Assembly (NCBI GenBank): GCA_964291475.2
Contig: OZ220086.1
Location: 1 to 64,000 of the forward strand
Length of the DNA stretch: 64,000 nt
Source: DAOUKH01 sp964291475
GTDB taxonomy: Bacteria > Chloroflexota > Dehalococcoidia > SHYB01
Reading direction: 5' to 3'
The notes under the pieces were generated by a model. The model searched no databases and had not been told where the DNA came from. It worked only from the letters and a program-made list of their open reading frames with translations. The translations under genes were made by a program, and so were the position numbers. This document shows, one piece after another, positions 34,031 through 43,560 of the stretch (positions are counted from its first letter, which is position 1; every line of letters begins with the position of its first letter).

Positions 34031-34414
34031 CTAGCGGACGACGATCTTGCCCACCATGCCGGCGTCGGCGTGACCGGCGATCGTGCAGATCACGGTGTAC
34101 TCGCCGGGCCGCTCGAACGTGAAGCGTTGGAGTAGAGGGACGCCGGCGCGCACCTCGGTCTCAATGCCGGTCCCGGGCACGTTGAACGTGTGGCGGATGT
34201 CGGAGGAGGTTAGCTCGAAACCGATCAGCTCGCCGGCCTCGATCTCGATCACGCCGGGTCGGAACTCGAAATTGCGCAGGTCGACCTCGATGCGGCGCTC
34301 GCCGGGTTCGGGTGTCGGAATTCCGACCCTATCGCAGGCCGCAACCGCCAGCGCGGCGGCGCCCGCGAGGGCGGTCAGCAGCACGAGTCGAAGCAGGGAA
34401 CGCGCGGGCCTCAC
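34031..34414 (-). CDS. Cupredoxin-domain lipoprotein
   Basis: 127 residues from a GTG whose first bases overlap the stop of the upstream CoA-transferase (GTGA); an in-frame ATG at 34444 would give 137 residues. A lipoprotein signal (LLTALAGAAALAVAAC) is followed by a single cupredoxin domain. Ligands are His in DIRHTFNV, Cys in YTVICTI, His in IAGHADAGMV and the nearby Met. It is homologous to the frameshifted gene at 12909 and intact. It probably carries electrons or binds copper on the outer face of the membrane. Confidence 0.8.
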   Translation of the reverse strand: MRPARSLLRLVLLTALAGAAALAVAACDRVGIPTPEPGERRIEVDLRNFEFRPGVIEIEAGELIGFELTSSDIRHTFNVPGTGIETEVRAGVPLLQRFTFERPGEYTVICTIAGHADAGMVGKIVVR

Positions 34415-35591
34415 TTGACGATGCCCGTCTCCCGCAGTCTGCACAGCTCCGCCTCGTTGTAGCCGAGGTCGCGCAACACCTCGTCGGTGTGCTCCCCCTG
34501 AAGCGGGGGCCGCCGCCGGAACTCGGGCGGCTGCTCGGGGAACCGCAGCGGCGTGTTGACGCTCACCACGTGCCCGGCGGTGGGATGGTCGAATTCAAGC
34601 CGCATGTCGTTCGCCGTCACCTGTTCCGACGAAAGCACGTCGGCGCGGTCCATGATCGGGACGGCTAGGGCGTCGTGGTCGCGGTAGATGTCGAGCCACT
34701 CCTGGCGCGTCTTCGTCTCGAAGAGTCCGTGGAGCAGACCGTAGATGTCCTCTGAGTTCTCGGACCGGGACTGCGCCGTCGCGTAGCGCTCGTCGTGAGC
34801 GAGATGCGGAATCTCCATCGCGTGGCAGATGCGCACCCACTCCTTGTCGCTGAGCGCGACCGGAAGGATCCACTGGCCGTCGGCGCAGAGATAGGGAGCA
34901 AAGACGGCCTGGTCCGCGCCGGCGCGTTCGCCGCCCGAGTCGCGGTCGCGCGAGGTCTGCACCAGGTCGACGTGCTGCATCGCCAGCGCGGCGTTCATCA
35001 ACGACGTCTCCAGCCGCGTTCCCTTGCCGGTGCGCTCCCGGTTGTAGAGGCCGAGCGCGATTCCGTAGGCCAGCATCATCGGCATCGAACAGTCCGTGGC
35101 CCACACGCCCGCCCCGATGGGCGTGTCGTCGGAGGAATGCGACGGTGCATGATGCCGGTCAACGCCTGAAGCATCAGGTCGTAGCCGCCGCGGTCGGCGT
35201 AGGGGCCCTGCTTGCCGTAGCCGGAAAGCTCGACGTAGATCAGCCGCGGGTTGATTTCCGACAGGCGCTCGTATGCGACGCCGAGCCGCTTCGCCGTAGC
35301 CGGGCGGTAGTTGTGGATCAACACGTCGCCCTCGGCAACGAGCTTGTCCACGATCTCCAGCCCCTCCGGCGTCTTGATGTCGACGCAGATGGCCCGCTTG
35401 TTCCGGTTGATGGCGAAGTACGACGGACTTTCGTTCCCCAGGGCACGGCTGGTGAATATCCGCCGCGAACCGTCGCCGTCGGGGGGTTCGAGTTTGATCA
35501 CGTCCGCACCCTGGTCGGCGAGGTAGAGCGCCGAGCCGGGCGCGGCCCACATCGTCGCCAGTTCAATGACCTTCACGCCTTCGAGGATCAT
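34411..35591 (-). CDS. CaiB/BaiF (type III) CoA-transferase (frameshifted)
   Basis: Two overlapping frames together form one 393-residue transferase. The first runs VKVIELATMWAAPGSALYLA to LMLQALTGIMHR; the second starts at DDTPIGAGVWATDCSMPMML and goes on through NRERTGKGTRLETSLMNAAL to the end. One missing base near 35142-35146 accounts for the break, and the total length is one short of a multiple of three. The paralogue at 35649 is intact over the same region (GIMTSDTSAPML), which gives the correct alignment. The catalytic Asp is in ATDCSMP. The cause may be sequencing error or a young pseudogene. The start follows AGGAGG. Confidence 0.75.
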
Positions 35592-35648
35592 GGCCGCCTC
35601 CTGAGGCTTCGAGGATACCGCCGCGAGCCGAAGCGCGGAAGCCCGCGC

Positions 35649-36827
35649 CTAGAGAATGATCTCGGCCTCGCGCAGCCGCGCGATCTTCGCCGCGTCGTAG
35701 CCGTGCTCCGCCAGGACCTCGTCGGTGTGCTGCCCGTGGAGCGGCGCCGGCGTCGTTATGCGCGGAGGGTTTTTCGACAGGCGCGTCGGCGGCGCAAGGA
35801 GCCGCGTGCGGCCCGCTTCAGGATGCATCACGTCCGTCATCATGCCGTTGGCCTCGACCTGCTCGGACACGAACACCTCCTCGCGCTTCACGATGGGCGC
35901 GTAGGGGATGTCCGCCCCATCGAGGAGCGGGACCCATTCGCTGCGCGGCCGGCTCTGAAAGACGGCTTCGAGCACCCCGTAGAGCTCGAGGCTGTGCTCC
36001 GCCCGCCCCGCCGAGACGGCGTAGCGCGGGTCGGCCGCCAGATGGTCGAGGTCCGCCGCCTTGCAGAAGCGGGCCCACTCGGCGTCGGTGACCACGACCA
36101 GCATGAGCCATTCTCCGTCGCCGCAGCGGTAGGGCTGGAAGACGGCCTGGTTCCAGGCGGGCCGGCCCTTGCCGCGCCGCGACTCCGGCTCGACGAGTTC
36201 GACGGCCTGCAACGCGATCGCCGCGTGCATGAGCGACGTCTCGACCTTCTGCCCGCGGCCTGTCCGCTCCCGGTTGTACAGGGCGAGCGCGACGCCGTAG
36301 CTCAGCAGCATCGGAGCCGACGTGTCGGACGTCATGATGCCCGTGCCGAGCGGCGTGCCATCCGGCAGGGAGCGGTGCATCATGCCGGTGACGGCCTGGA
36401 CGAGCATGTCGTAGGCGATCTTCGAGGCGTACGGGCCTTCCTTCCCGTAGGCGGAAAGCTCGACGTAGATGATGCGCGGGTTCAGCCGCTCGAAGACCTC
36501 GTAGCCCAACCCAAGCCGCTCCGTGACCGCCGGTCGAAGATTCTGGATGAGCACGTCGGCGTCGCGGGCGAGGTCGAACAACACCTCGCGGCCCTCCGGC
36601 CGGCGCAGGTCCACCACGATGCCCCGCTTACTCCGGTTGACGGCAAGGAAAGGCGGGCTGTCGCCTACGTCCCCGCCCTGCGTCACGATGCGGCGGGCCT
36701 CGTCGCCCATCGGCGACTCGACCTTGATGACCTCGGCGCCCTGATCGGCGAGATAGGCCGCCGTCCCCGGCGCGGCAAGCATGTTGCCGATGTCGATGAC
36801 CTTGACGCCTTCCAAGACGGGCGGCAT
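35649..36827 (-). CDS. CaiB/BaiF (type III) CoA-transferase
   Basis: 392 residues from the ATG with AGGAG upstream. Signatures are LEGVKVIDIGNMLAAPGTAA, QGAEVIKVESPMGDEARRI, YVELSAYGKEGPYASKIAYD and RTGRGQKVETSLMHAAIALQ; the catalytic Asp candidate is in MTSDTSAPM. It is closely related to the adjacent frameshifted gene, so the pair arose by tandem duplication. The genes lie 57 bases apart on the same strand and may be co-transcribed. The substrate is unknown. Confidence 0.9.
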   Translation of the reverse strand: MPPVLEGVKVIDIGNMLAAPGTAAYLADQGAEVIKVESPMGDEARRIVTQGGDVGDSPPFLAVNRSKRGIVVDLRRPEGREVLFDLARDADVLIQNLRPAVTERLGLGYEVFERLNPRIIYVELSAYGKEGPYASKIAYDMLVQAVTGMMHRSLPDGTPLGTGIMTSDTSAPMLLSYGVALALYNRERTGRGQKVETSLMHAAIALQAVELVEPESRRGKGRPAWNQAVFQPYRCGDGEWLMLVVVTDAEWARFCKAADLDHLAADPRYAVSAGRAEHSLELYGVLEAVFQSRPRSEWVPLLDGADIPYAPIVKREEVFVSEQVEANGMMTDVMHPEAGRTRLLAPPTRLSKNPPRITTPAPLHGQHTDEVLAEHGYDAAKIARLREAEIIL

Positions 36828-36911
36828 GTGAGTGCGCTCCTGGGGAGGGCTTGTGCCAGGGCACTCACGGCCCCGGCGGCGTAACAATAGCACGCCCCTG
36901 GCGCGCCAATG

Positions 36912-39900
36912 CTAGCGGGCAGGCGCGAACTCCCGCTCCAGCGCCTCGGCATCAGCCTCCGACAGGTTGAAATACTTGGCGTCGGGGTGGTGGAAGACGA
37001 GGGCGCTCACCGAGCTTTCGGGGTCCATCATGTGGCCCTCGGTCAGCGCGACGCCGGTCCGCTCCTCGGCGTCGAGCAGACGGAACAGCTTCTCTTGGTC
37101 CTCCAGACGCGGGCAGGCGGGGTAGCCGAACGAGTACCGCTTCCCCCGGTATCGGGCCTTGAACAGCATCTCCTTGGTGGTCTCCGGCGGATCGGCGAAC
37201 CCCCACGCCTGGCGGATCCGCTGGTGCACCAGCTCAGCGAAGCCTTCCGCCGACTCGATGGCCAGCGCGTGCAGCGCGTGGCTTTTCAGATACTCGCCCT
37301 CGTCCCGCCACCGGTCCGCTATCGCGCGGACCGAGCCGACCGTGGTCACGAACATCGCCACGTAGTCCATGCGCCCCGACTCCACCGGCGCGGCGTAGTC
37401 GGCCAGGCACAGGCCGTCGCCCTCGCGCTGGCGTCCGAACAGGAAGCGTTCGATCACCGTCTTCCCGTCGGGCGCGTAGATGAGCAGTTGGCGGCCGTCG
37501 GACTGTGCCGGGAACCACTTGAAGACGGCCCGGGCGTTGATCTCCGGCGCGGCGAGCATGGCCTCCTCGACCTCTCGCACCTGCTTGCGGAGGCGCAGCG
37601 CCTTCTCGTCGCCGCGTTCCATCGCCTCGGCGAACCGGCCTCGATACCCCAAGTGCCGCACGTACAACATCTGCGGGTTGATAAAGGGAAAGATCTCGTC
37701 GAGGTCGTATTCGCTGAGCACGTGCGCCTTGAGGTCGGGCGGCGTCGGAATGTCGACGTCGGCCCGTACCGATGCAGCCCGGCCCGCCCCGGCGGGGGTG
37801 GCCTCGACGGCCCGCGGCCGCTGTTCCCTGGCGAGCGTCTCGCCCTCCTCATGCAGGCGCGACGCAAGGTCCTCGCGGCCCTCGCCGTCCATGAGCGTGT
37901 TTGCCAGCCCCAGGCCGTCCATCGCGTCGCGGGCGTAGGCGACCAAGCCCTCGTACTCCGGCGCGATGCGCAGGCGGGTGAAGCGGTTGGAGAGCGCGGC
38001 CCCGCCGACCAGGATCGGCGCATCGACGCCGGCGTCGGTGAGGTCGCGCGCCGTCTCCACCATCATCTGCGCCGACTTCACCAGCAGCCCGGAAAGCCCG
38101 ATGGCGTCGGGCGCGTGCTGCTGCACCGCCGTGATCAGGTCTTGCGGCGGCACCTTGATACCGAGGTTGACCACCTGGTAGCCGTTGTTCGACAGCACGA
38201 TATCCACGAGGTTCTTCCCGATGTCGTGGACGTCGCCCTTCACCGTGGCGAGGATGATCTTACCCTTCACCGAGCCGCCGGCCTTCTCCATGTGCGGCTC
38301 GAGGTGGGTCACCGCCGCCTTCATCGCCTCCGCCGACTGCAGCACCTCGGCGACGATGAGCCGGTTGTCGTTGAAGAGCCGCCCCACTTCCTCCATGCCC
38401 GCCATGAGCGGGCCGTTGATGATCGCCATCGGTGGGCGCTCGGCCAGCGCGAGGTCGAGGTCGTCCGTGAGGCCCTCTTTCGTGCCCTCGATGACGCAGC
38501 GCGCCAGGCGCTCGTCGAGGGGAAGCGCGGCTCGGGCCTCGGTGGTGGCCGCCGGTTTGCGCTCGCGGAAGTGGGCCGCGAAGGCCGCGATGGGGTCGTC
38601 GCCGCGCCAGAAGATCAGGTCTTCGGCGAGCCGCCGGTCCTCTTCCGGGATGCTGGGGTAGCGCTCCAGCTTCTCCGAGTTGACGATGGCCATGTCGAGC
38701 CCCGCCTGTACGCAGTGATACAGAAAGACCGAGTTCAGGGTCTCTCGCCCAGCGGCAGGCAGCCCGAACGAGACGTTGGAGACGCCGAGTACGGTCTTGC
38801 ACCGGGGCAGGGCCTCTTTGATCAGCCGGACGCCCTCGATGGTCTCCACGCCCGAGCCGATGTAGTTCTCGTCGCCCGTGCCGACGGGGAAGACCAACGG
38901 GTCGAAGACGATGTCCTCCGGCGCCACGCCGTACTTCCCTGTCAGAATGTCATGGGAGCGCTGTGCGATGGCGAGCTTCCGCTCGCGGGTGATCGCTTGG
39001 GCCTGCTCCTTGTCCTCGTCGATGCAGCCGACCACGAGCGCCGCGCCGTAGCGCTTCGCCAGCGGAACGACCTGTTGGAAGCGCTCCTCGCCGTCTTCAA
39101 GGTTCACGCTGTTGATCAGGGACTTGCCCGGCGTCAGCTTCAGCGCCTCCCGGATCACCGCTGCGTCGGTGGAGTCGATGACGATCGGCGTCTTCACCTT
39201 CTGGGTCAGCGCGCCGAGGAAGACGTTCATATCGTCGAGTTCGTCGCGGTCGGGGTCCTGGAGGCAGACGTCGAGCAGGTGCGCTCCGCCCCTGACCTGG
39301 TTGCGCCCCACCTCAGCCGCCTCCTCGATGCTCCCCTCGTTGATCAGGCGGCGGAACTTGCGGCTGCCCAGCACGTTGGCCCGCTCGCCGACGAGCACGG
39401 GCCGCGTGTCCTCGTCGACGATGAGCGTGTCCAAGCCCGAGAGCCGCGTCACCGACGGCACGTCGGCGGCCCGCGGCGCCTTCGACGCGGCGGCGCGGGC
39501 GATGCGGGCGATGTGTTCGGGCACGGTGCCGCAGCAGCCGCCGAGCACGTTGACCCAGCCATTGCCGGCGAACCGCTCCAGCACGGCGGCGATCATCTCC
39601 GGCGTCTCGTTGTAGCGGCCGTCCTCGTCGGGAAGCCCGGCGTTGGGCAGGCAGGCGACGGGGAACCGCGAGATCGCCGCCAGCGTGCGCAGGTGGTCCG
39701 TCATGAACTCGGGGCCGGTGGCGCAGTTCAGCCCTATCCAGAGCAGATCGTGGTGGGCGAAGGTGGTGTAGAAGGCCTCCATGTCCTGGCCGCCCAGGAT
39801 CGTCCCCATCGTCTCGATGGTCGCCTGGAGGGCCACGGGCAGGTCGAGGCCGGTCGCCTCCCGCGCTTGTTCGATCCCTTCCAGCGCCGCCTTCACGTTC

Positions 39901-40421
39901 AGCGGGTCCTGCGACGTCTCCACGAGCAGGAAGTCGGCGCCGCCCGCCCCGAGCGCGGCGGCCGCCGTCCGGTAGGAATCGACGAGCTCGTCCCACGTCG
40001 TCCCGCCGGTGACCGAGAGGCTCTTCGTTGTCGGACCGAGGGAACCGGCGACCCAGCGGGGACGCTCCTCCGTGGCGAAGGCGTCGGCGGCGCGCCGCGC
40101 GATTTCGGCGGCGGCGCGTCCGATCTCCTCCGCTTCCTCCGCGATGTCGTACTCGGCGAGCACGACCGGCATCGCGCCGAAGGAGTTCGTCTCGATGACG
40201 TCGGCGCCCGCTTCGAGGAAGCCGCGGTGGATGCCCTCGATGGCCTCGGGCCGGGTGAGGTTCAGGCGCTCGTTGCAGCCGTCGTAGTCCTCGCCCCCGA
40301 AGTCGTCCGGGCCGAGCCCGAGCGCCTGGATGCTCGTCCCCATGGCGCCGTCGACGATGAGAATCCGCTGCGCCAGAGCGCGGCGAAGACGTTCGATGCT
40401 GTGCGGCGGCTCGGGAGACAC
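36912..40421 (-). CDS. metH: Methionine synthase, B12-dependent
   Basis: 1169 residues in the full MetH order. It has a homocysteine-binding barrel with the zinc site (GLNCATGP and GGCCGTVPEH), a pterin/methyl-THF domain (ERANVLGSRKFRRL, then IVIDSTDAAV), a B12 cap and a B12 domain with GDVHDIGKNLVDIVLSNNGY (the His that binds cobalt). The C-terminal activation domain has RYSFGYPACPRLEDQ for AdoMet-dependent reactivation. It starts at GTG. A TATAAT box lies 33 bases upstream (40455-40460, minus strand). It is next to a cysteine-dioxygenase-like gene and a sulfonate-type ABC pair, which makes a sulfur-metabolism neighbourhood. Confidence 0.96.
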   Translation of the reverse strand: MSPEPPHSIERLRRALAQRILIVDGAMGTSIQALGLGPDDFGGEDYDGCNERLNLTRPEAIEGIHRGFLEAGADVIETNSFGAMPVVLAEYDIAEEAEEIGRAAAEIARRAADAFATEERPRWVAGSLGPTTKSLSVTGGTTWDELVDSYRTAAAALGAGGADFLLVETSQDPLNVKAALEGIEQAREATGLDLPVALQATIETMGTILGGQDMEAFYTTFAHHDLLWIGLNCATGPEFMTDHLRTLAAISRFPVACLPNAGLPDEDGRYNETPEMIAAVLERFAGNGWVNVLGGCCGTVPEHIARIARAAASKAPRAADVPSVTRLSGLDTLIVDEDTRPVLVGERANVLGSRKFRRLINEGSIEEAAEVGRNQVRGGAHLLDVCLQDPDRDELDDMNVFLGALTQKVKTPIVIDSTDAAVIREALKLTPGKSLINSVNLEDGEERFQQVVPLAKRYGAALVVGCIDEDKEQAQAITRERKLAIAQRSHDILTGKYGVAPEDIVFDPLVFPVGTGDENYIGSGVETIEGVRLIKEALPRCKTVLGVSNVSFGLPAAGRETLNSVFLYHCVQAGLDMAIVNSEKLERYPSIPEEDRRLAEDLIFWRGDDPIAAFAAHFRERKPAATTEARAALPLDERLARCVIEGTKEGLTDDLDLALAERPPMAIINGPLMAGMEEVGRLFNDNRLIVAEVLQSAEAMKAAVTHLEPHMEKAGGSVKGKIILATVKGDVHDIGKNLVDIVLSNNGYQVVNLGIKVPPQDLITAVQQHAPDAIGLSGLLVKSAQMMVETARDLTDAGVDAPILVGGAALSNRFTRLRIAPEYEGLVAYARDAMDGLGLANTLMDGEGREDLASRLHEEGETLAREQRPRAVEATPAGAGRAASVRADVDIPTPPDLKAHVLSEYDLDEIFPFINPQMLYVRHLGYRGRFAEAMERGDEKALRLRKQVREVEEAMLAAPEINARAVFKWFPAQSDGRQLLIYAPDGKTVIERFLFGRQREGDGLCLADYAAPVESGRMDYVAMFVTTVGSVRAIADRWRDEGEYLKSHALHALAIESAEGFAELVHQRIRQAWGFADPPETTKEMLFKARYRGKRYSFGYPACPRLEDQEKLFRLLDAEERTGVALTEGHMMDPESSVSALVFHHPDAKYFNLSEADAEALEREFAPAR

Positions 40422-40454
40422 GGCGGGACCTCGCAGGGAGAATCGGCTCGTTTC

Positions 40455-40460
40455 ATTATA
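40455..40460 (-). promoter_or_regulatory. -10 box upstream of metH
   Basis: TATAAT on the minus strand, 33 bases before the GTG start of metH; no clear -35. I see no cobalamin or SAM riboswitch in the 81-base gap. Confidence 0.4.
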
Positions 40461-40502
40461 CGGGCCTCCCCTGGGAGCCGTAGGCCGCTCTCGGTTGGGG
40501 CG

Positions 40503-41051
40503 CTAGTCTTTCGCCGCGCCCCCGGGCGAGAAGGGCTGCACTTCGCCGGTCTCCGGGTCGAACGAGCAGCGCCACGACTTGTTGATGTTCGCCCCGTAGA
40601 CGTGGACCGCCAGCGCCGGCTCGTCCCCGATCGCGACCGAGTGGATGTCGTTCGGCGGCAGCATCGTCACCGTCTTGCCCGCCGTCGCCTCGATGGGGTC
40701 TTGCGCCTCGATCTCCACCCGCCACGGCGCCGACCCGTCGTCCTTGCGGTGGTAGACGGTGTTGCGCTCGGCGCCTCGGAGCACGCCGATCACGGCCCAC
40801 GTCGTGTGGTTGTGCGTCGGCGTCACCGTCCCCGGCTTCCACGAGACGGCCTGCACGAAGAGACGGTCGCTGATATGGATGTTCTGATTCTCCGTCGGGA
40901 ACGCCTCGCCCCCCAGATCGGCGAGGCAGTTGGGGCGCGTGATGAGCTTCGTCACCAGCGGCTCGACCGCCGCCACGGCCTCCTCGTCGCTCAGGTCTTT
41001 GGCGGTGATGGCCTCGCAGTCGGCGACAAACGTCTGCACGGTATACGGCAT
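40503..41051 (-). CDS. Cysteine dioxygenase-type cupin protein
   Basis: 182 residues, a cupin of the cysteine dioxygenase (CDO_I) group. The iron ligands are visible as HxH in TPTHNHTTWAVIGVLRG and a later His in PPNDIHSVAIG. PNCLADLGGEAFPTENQNIH precedes the barrel. Family members oxidise cysteine, 3-mercaptopropionate or similar thiols to sulfinates. It starts one base after the stop of the ABC permease gene, so it is translated as part of that operon; transport of an organosulfur compound followed by oxidation is a reasonable inference. Confidence 0.75.
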   Translation of the reverse strand: MPYTVQTFVADCEAITAKDLSDEEAVAAVEPLVTKLITRPNCLADLGGEAFPTENQNIHISDRLFVQAVSWKPGTVTPTHNHTTWAVIGVLRGAERNTVYHRKDDGSAPWRVEIEAQDPIEATAGKTVTMLPPNDIHSVAIGDEPALAVHVYGANINKSWRCSFDPETGEVQPFSPGGAAKD

Positions 41052-41052
41052 A

Positions 41053-41919
41053 TCAGGAGTCCCCTTCCATCGTCGATTCGTGCCAATGGAGCGCGCGCCG
41101 CTCGACGAGCGCGGCGGCGGCGGTGAACAGCAGCCCGATCACCATGAGCGTGATCACCGCCCCGAAGAGCGTGGGCATGTCGAGGTTATTCTGCGAGACG
41201 TTGATCACGTTGCCCAGCCCGGAGTCGCCGGAGAACCACTCGGCGAGCATCGCCCCGATGATCGCGAAGGGTATCGTAATCCGCACCGCGGCGAACAGGT
41301 AGGGCAGCGAGCTCGGCGCGCGCAGCCGCCAAAAGACCTCCCACCGCGACGCTCGCAGCGAGCGGAGAAAGTCGAGCGCCCCTGGGTTCACCGACCGGAA
41401 CCCGATGACGCCATTTACCAACAGGGGAAAGAAGGCGAGCAGGGCGGCGATGACCACCTTTGGCGCCGCGCCGAAGCCGAACCAGATAACCAGCAGCGGC
41501 GCAACCGCCACCAGCGGCGTCACCTTCGCCAGCACCGCTAAGGGGTAAATGGTCCGCTCCAGATAGAGCGAGTGCGCCATCAACGCGGCAAGAGCGATGG
41601 CGATTGCCCCTCCGGCCGCGAATCCGGCCACGGCGCGCCACGTCGTCGTCAGCCCCTCCGAGAAGAAGAAGCCGAGGTCGGAGAAGAGCCGGTCGAGGAC
41701 GACGGTAGGCGCGGGTAGCACGTACTCCGGCGTCCCGTCGATGCGCACGTAGAGTTCCCACCCCAGGCCCAGGAGAAACAGGGCCAGCGCCGGCGGCAGG
41801 GCGTACGCCGCGGCGGGCGCCGAGGACTTCCACACCGCAGCGCCCAGGCTCCGCGCTAGCCGCGCCGCGTCGACGCCGGGCGGCGTCGACGCGCGGGCGC
41901 GCTCAAGCGGCCGGTCCAT
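41053..41919 (-). CDS. ABC transporter permease, SsuC/TauC-like
   Basis: 288 residues, with six or so membrane segments (ALALFLLGLGWELYVRI, VAGFAAGGAIAIALAALMAH, VIAALLAFFPLLVNGVIGF and others). The EAA-type loop is RASRWEVFWRLRAPSSLPYL, and IPFAIIGAMLAEWFSGDSGLG is typical of nitrate/sulfonate/bicarbonate (NitT/TauT) permeases. Its start overlaps the end of the ATPase gene by 17 bases. The operon is ATPase, permease, cupin. No substrate-binding protein gene is adjacent. Confidence 0.88.
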   Translation of the reverse strand: MDRPLERARASTPPGVDAARLARSLGAAVWKSSAPAAAYALPPALALFLLGLGWELYVRIDGTPEYVLPAPTVVLDRLFSDLGFFFSEGLTTTWRAVAGFAAGGAIAIALAALMAHSLYLERTIYPLAVLAKVTPLVAVAPLLVIWFGFGAAPKVVIAALLAFFPLLVNGVIGFRSVNPGALDFLRSLRASRWEVFWRLRAPSSLPYLFAAVRITIPFAIIGAMLAEWFSGDSGLGNVINVSQNNLDMPTLFGAVITLMVIGLLFTAAAALVERRALHWHESTMEGDS

Positions 41920-42718
41920 AGGCCGCTCCCCGCGCCAACAGGCGCTGCACCTCGTCGACATAAGCGATGAACTCGCTGCTGCGCTCGATGGCGGTCTCGC
42001 GGGGCCGGGGCAGGTCGACGGAGACCTCCCCCGCGATGCGTCCCGGCGGGCCGTCCATGACCAGCACCCGATCCGCCATCGCGACCGCTTCGACGATGCT
42101 GTGCGTCACCATGATCGCCGTCGCCTCCGACCGTTCCCAGAGGCGCAGGATCTCGTAGCGCATCGCCGCCCGCGTGATCTCATCGAGCGCGCCCAGCGGC
42201 TCGTCGAGCAGCAGCACGTCCGGGCCGATCACCAACGCGCGCGCCAGCGCCGCCCGCTGCTTCATCCCGCCCGAAAGCTGCCGGGGGTAGAAGTTGCGGA
42301 ACTCATCCAGCCCTACCAGGTCGACCGACCATGCCGCGGCATCGGCGGCGTCTTGTGCGCCGCCGTTGACCTCGAGGGCGAGCCGCACGTTGCGCTCCAC
42401 GTCGAGCCAGGGGAGCAGCGACGGGTCCTGAAAGACGAAGCCGATGGCCTTGCGCGCCTGCGCCATGTCCGGCGGCGCGCCGCCGATCTCGATCTCACCC
42501 TCGGTGGGCGCGAGCAGGCCGCCGACCGCGCGCAGCAACGTTGTCTTGCCGCAGCCGCTCGCCCCCACGATGGCCACGAACTCGCCGCGCGCCGCCTCGA
42601 AGCTCGCGCCGCGCAGCGCCTCGACGCCCCCGTTCCGCGACGGGTAGCGTACGCTCACTCCCCGCGCCGCGACGTGCGCGCCGCCATCTCGCTCTGTCGG
42701 GGTCTCGTTTGGGCTCAT
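41903..42718 (-). CDS. ABC transporter ATP-binding protein, SsuB/TauB-like
   Basis: 271 residues from the ATG MSPNETPT; the longer frame upstream is non-coding. Walker A VGASGCGKTTLLRAVGG, Q-loop FVFQDPSLLPWLDV, signature YPRQLSGGMKQRAALARAL, Walker B DVLLLDEPLGALDE and the switch His in MVTHSIVEAVAMAD are all present. It is most similar in pattern to nitrate/sulfonate/taurine importers. It forms the first gene of the operon with the permease and the cysteine-dioxygenase-like cupin, suggesting import of a sulfonate or thiol compound. Confidence 0.9.
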   Translation of the reverse strand: MSPNETPTERDGGAHVAARGVSVRYPSRNGGVEALRGASFEAARGEFVAIVGASGCGKTTLLRAVGGLLAPTEGEIEIGGAPPDMAQARKAIGFVFQDPSLLPWLDVERNVRLALEVNGGAQDAADAAAWSVDLVGLDEFRNFYPRQLSGGMKQRAALARALVIGPDVLLLDEPLGALDEITRAAMRYEILRLWERSEATAIMVTHSIVEAVAMADRVLVMDGPPGRIAGEVSVDLPRPRETAIERSSEFIAYVDEVQRLLARGAAYGPAA

Positions 42719-42842
42719 GCGCGGGCCGCCCGCCGTACTCATGCCCTTCTGTAGGGCCGTAAAGCGGCTGGGCTGGGCAATTCTAGCATGGGGCCCCGGT
42801 GTGGTACTGTGCGTAGAGGCCCGCGGGGCCCGGTGGCAGGTC

Positions 42843-43106
42843 ATGGAAGACGCGGAATTCATCACGGAGTTGAAGGCGAAGATCGAAGCCTCCTCGGGCG
42901 TGGCGATCGAACTCGAAGTCGACCATGAGGACGGTCAACGCTTCGCCATCGACCTCTCCGATTCGCCGCCCAAGGTCGTCTTCGGCGTCGACGCTATCGA
43001 GAACGCCGGCCTCGCCCGCATGTTCAGCCAATACGCCATCCTCTGCCTGAAGGAAGGCCGCGAAGTCGGCAAGGAAGAGTTCCTGCTCTATCTCCGCCGC
43101 AACTGA
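42843..43106 (+). CDS. Small conserved hypothetical protein
   Basis: 87 residues, acidic. It appears as a compact alpha/beta protein: helix EDAEFITELKAKIEASSG, strands VAIELEVDHEDGQRFAIDLS and PKVVFGVDAIEN, then helices LARMFSQYAILCL and VGKEEFLLYLRR. There is no signal peptide and no known motif. It is followed 23 bases later by another small gene and by the dehydratase operon. I do not recognise it. Confidence 0.6.
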   Translation: MEDAEFITELKAKIEASSGVAIELEVDHEDGQRFAIDLSDSPPKVVFGVDAIENAGLARMFSQYAILCLKEGREVGKEEFLLYLRRN

Positions 43107-43129
43107 CCCGCGACGCCGGGAGGAACAAC

Positions 43130-43459
43130 GTGGCACGAGACGCCGAGACCGTACAGGCCCTGAAGGTCGCCGGAGCCAACCTGCGGCGGGCCGTCGAAGC
43201 GAACGAACGCTACGCGCACTATGCCGCGCTTTCCGTGCTCTCCCAAGCCATTCTCGAGACCCTGCAAGGCATGCGCGGCGTGCAGAACGAGGTCGCCCGG
43301 ACCCTGCCGCAGAGACTGAACGAACTGCGGCAAATCATGGACCTGCCCGAACCGGCGCTGAAGCAGTTGGAGCGAGGCGAGAAAGAGTTCCTCAGCGGCC
43401 TTCGCGCCGGCCCGGCGAGCAAGGCAAAGCTGGGCTTCCTCAACCGCTTCCGGGTGTAG
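43130..43459 (+). CDS. Small helical hypothetical protein
   Basis: 109 residues, almost all helical: VQALKVAGANLRRAVEANER, then ALSVLSQAILETLQGMRG, VARTLPQRLNELRQIMDLPE and a basic tail SKAKLGFLNRFRV. It starts at GTG after GGGAGGAAC. There is no membrane segment and no known domain; the pattern suggests a coiled-coil or adaptor protein. It is probably co-transcribed with the preceding 87-residue gene. Confidence 0.55.
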   Translation: MARDAETVQALKVAGANLRRAVEANERYAHYAALSVLSQAILETLQGMRGVQNEVARTLPQRLNELRQIMDLPEPALKQLERGEKEFLSGLRAGPASKAKLGFLNRFRV

Positions 43460-43492
43460 CCTGCGCTGCTGCTCCCACCCCGCCGCCGTTCC

Positions 43493-43521
43493 TTGCCCGC
43501 CGTATTGTCGCGGGCTATCAT
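43493..43521 (+). promoter_or_regulatory. Promoter of the dehydratase/CoA-transferase operon
   Basis: TTGCCC (43493-43498), a 17-base spacer and TATCAT (43516-43521), 39 bases before the first ATG, which has an AAAGGAGAG ribosome site. Confidence 0.45.
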
Positions 43522-43560
43522 GGGCCGCGCTGCCCCCGATGCGTAAAGGAGAGAGGCCCC

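Noticed and set aside
36422..40502. Cobalamin or SAM riboswitch upstream of metH
   Set aside because: The 81-base upstream gap is too short and lacks the conserved boxes; only a -10 element is visible.
36909..41126. 1405-codon open frame on the plus strand opposite metH
   Set aside because: It mirrors the metH codon pattern in a GC-rich gene, has no recognisable domains and is contradicted by the complete MetH on the other strand.
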